A DNA stretch of 13,129 nucleotides from positions 1-13,129 of the forward strand of contig DASZFS010000329.1 in NCBI GenBank assembly GCA_035939575.1, read 5' to 3'. The DNA is from DATKHR01 sp035939575. Its GTDB lineage: Bacteria; Acidobacteriota; Vicinamibacteria; Vicinamibacterales; CAVVIG01. The position numbers and the translations under genes are program-made. Numbering within the stretch: position 1 is the stretch's first letter; each line of letters begins with the position of its first letter. Below, piece after piece: positions 13,105 through 13,129 of the stretch. The notes beneath the pieces are model-generated. The model searched no databases and had not been told where the DNA came from. It saw only the letters and a program-made list of their open reading frames with translations.

Positions 13105-13129
13105 GGGGCCGAAGACTCATGGTCGCGTG
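13105..13129 (+). repeat. Edge repeat, right copy 2, cut by the window end
   Basis: This 25-base copy (core GACTCATGGTCGCGTG) matches 13062-13086 at 22 of 25 positions, again only with transitions, and is closest to the left inverted copy. It stops at the last base of the window, so the array may continue. Confidence 0.75.

Noticed and set aside
13062..13129. CRISPR array (25-base repeat, 18-base gap)
   Set aside because: Only two imperfect copies are visible, the gap is too short for a normal spacer, part of the gap is also shared with the left inverted copy, and no cas genes are present.

Overview
The window is GC-rich bacterial chromosomal DNA. It carries 13 protein-coding genes I can support and no RNA gene. 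GC-rich third positions, an adjacent DUF1800/DUF1501 pair, a geranylgeranyl-reductase-type flavoprotein and an RskA-type anti-sigma factor beside an ECF sigma factor suggest an Acidobacteriota-like or other environmental GC-rich bacterium. This is an inference from gene content; there is no phylogenetic marker in the window. Both ends carry copies of one short repeat in opposite orientation, so the window may be an assembled contig that breaks at a dispersed repeat. No gene-free stretch exceeds 300 bases; the longest are 1-118, 3915-4016 and 12994-13129.

Left block (minus strand, 3914 down to 119): a small secreted protein of unknown function, a B12-binding-type radical SAM enzyme, a DegT/DnrJ/EryC1/StrS aminotransferase and a DedA-family membrane protein. 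The genes are 35-45 bases apart and could be one transcription unit. The block looks like part of a surface-glycan, lipid or specialised-metabolite pathway, but the substrate cannot be read from the sequence.

Middle block (plus strand, 4017 to 12025): eight very tightly packed genes read away from a shared AT-richer divergent region. They are a geranylgeranyl-reductase-family flavoprotein, a DUF1800 protein, a Tat-exported DUF1501 protein, E1 alpha and E1 beta of a thiamine-diphosphate 2-oxoacid dehydrogenase, an ECF sigma factor, a cupin protein resembling the sensor half of ChrR, and a membrane anti-sigma factor with an Hx3Cx2C zinc motif and an RskA domain. Gaps run from a 4-base overlap to 18 bases, so co-transcription is likely. 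The last three form a regulatory module in which the zinc-finger and cupin parts of a ChrR-like regulator sit on separate proteins.

Right edge: a TIGR01777-family NAD(P)-dependent epimerase/oxidoreductase on the minus strand, convergent with the middle block, followed by the second set of edge repeats.

The main points for follow-up are the split sensor/anti-sigma module, the fused layout of lipid-type enzymes with DUF1800/DUF1501 and a regulator, the B12-radical SAM/aminotransferase/DedA unit with its unknown secreted protein, and the repeat family at the edges. No single feature proves a new defence or mobile system, and I saw no CRISPR array, transposase or integrase.
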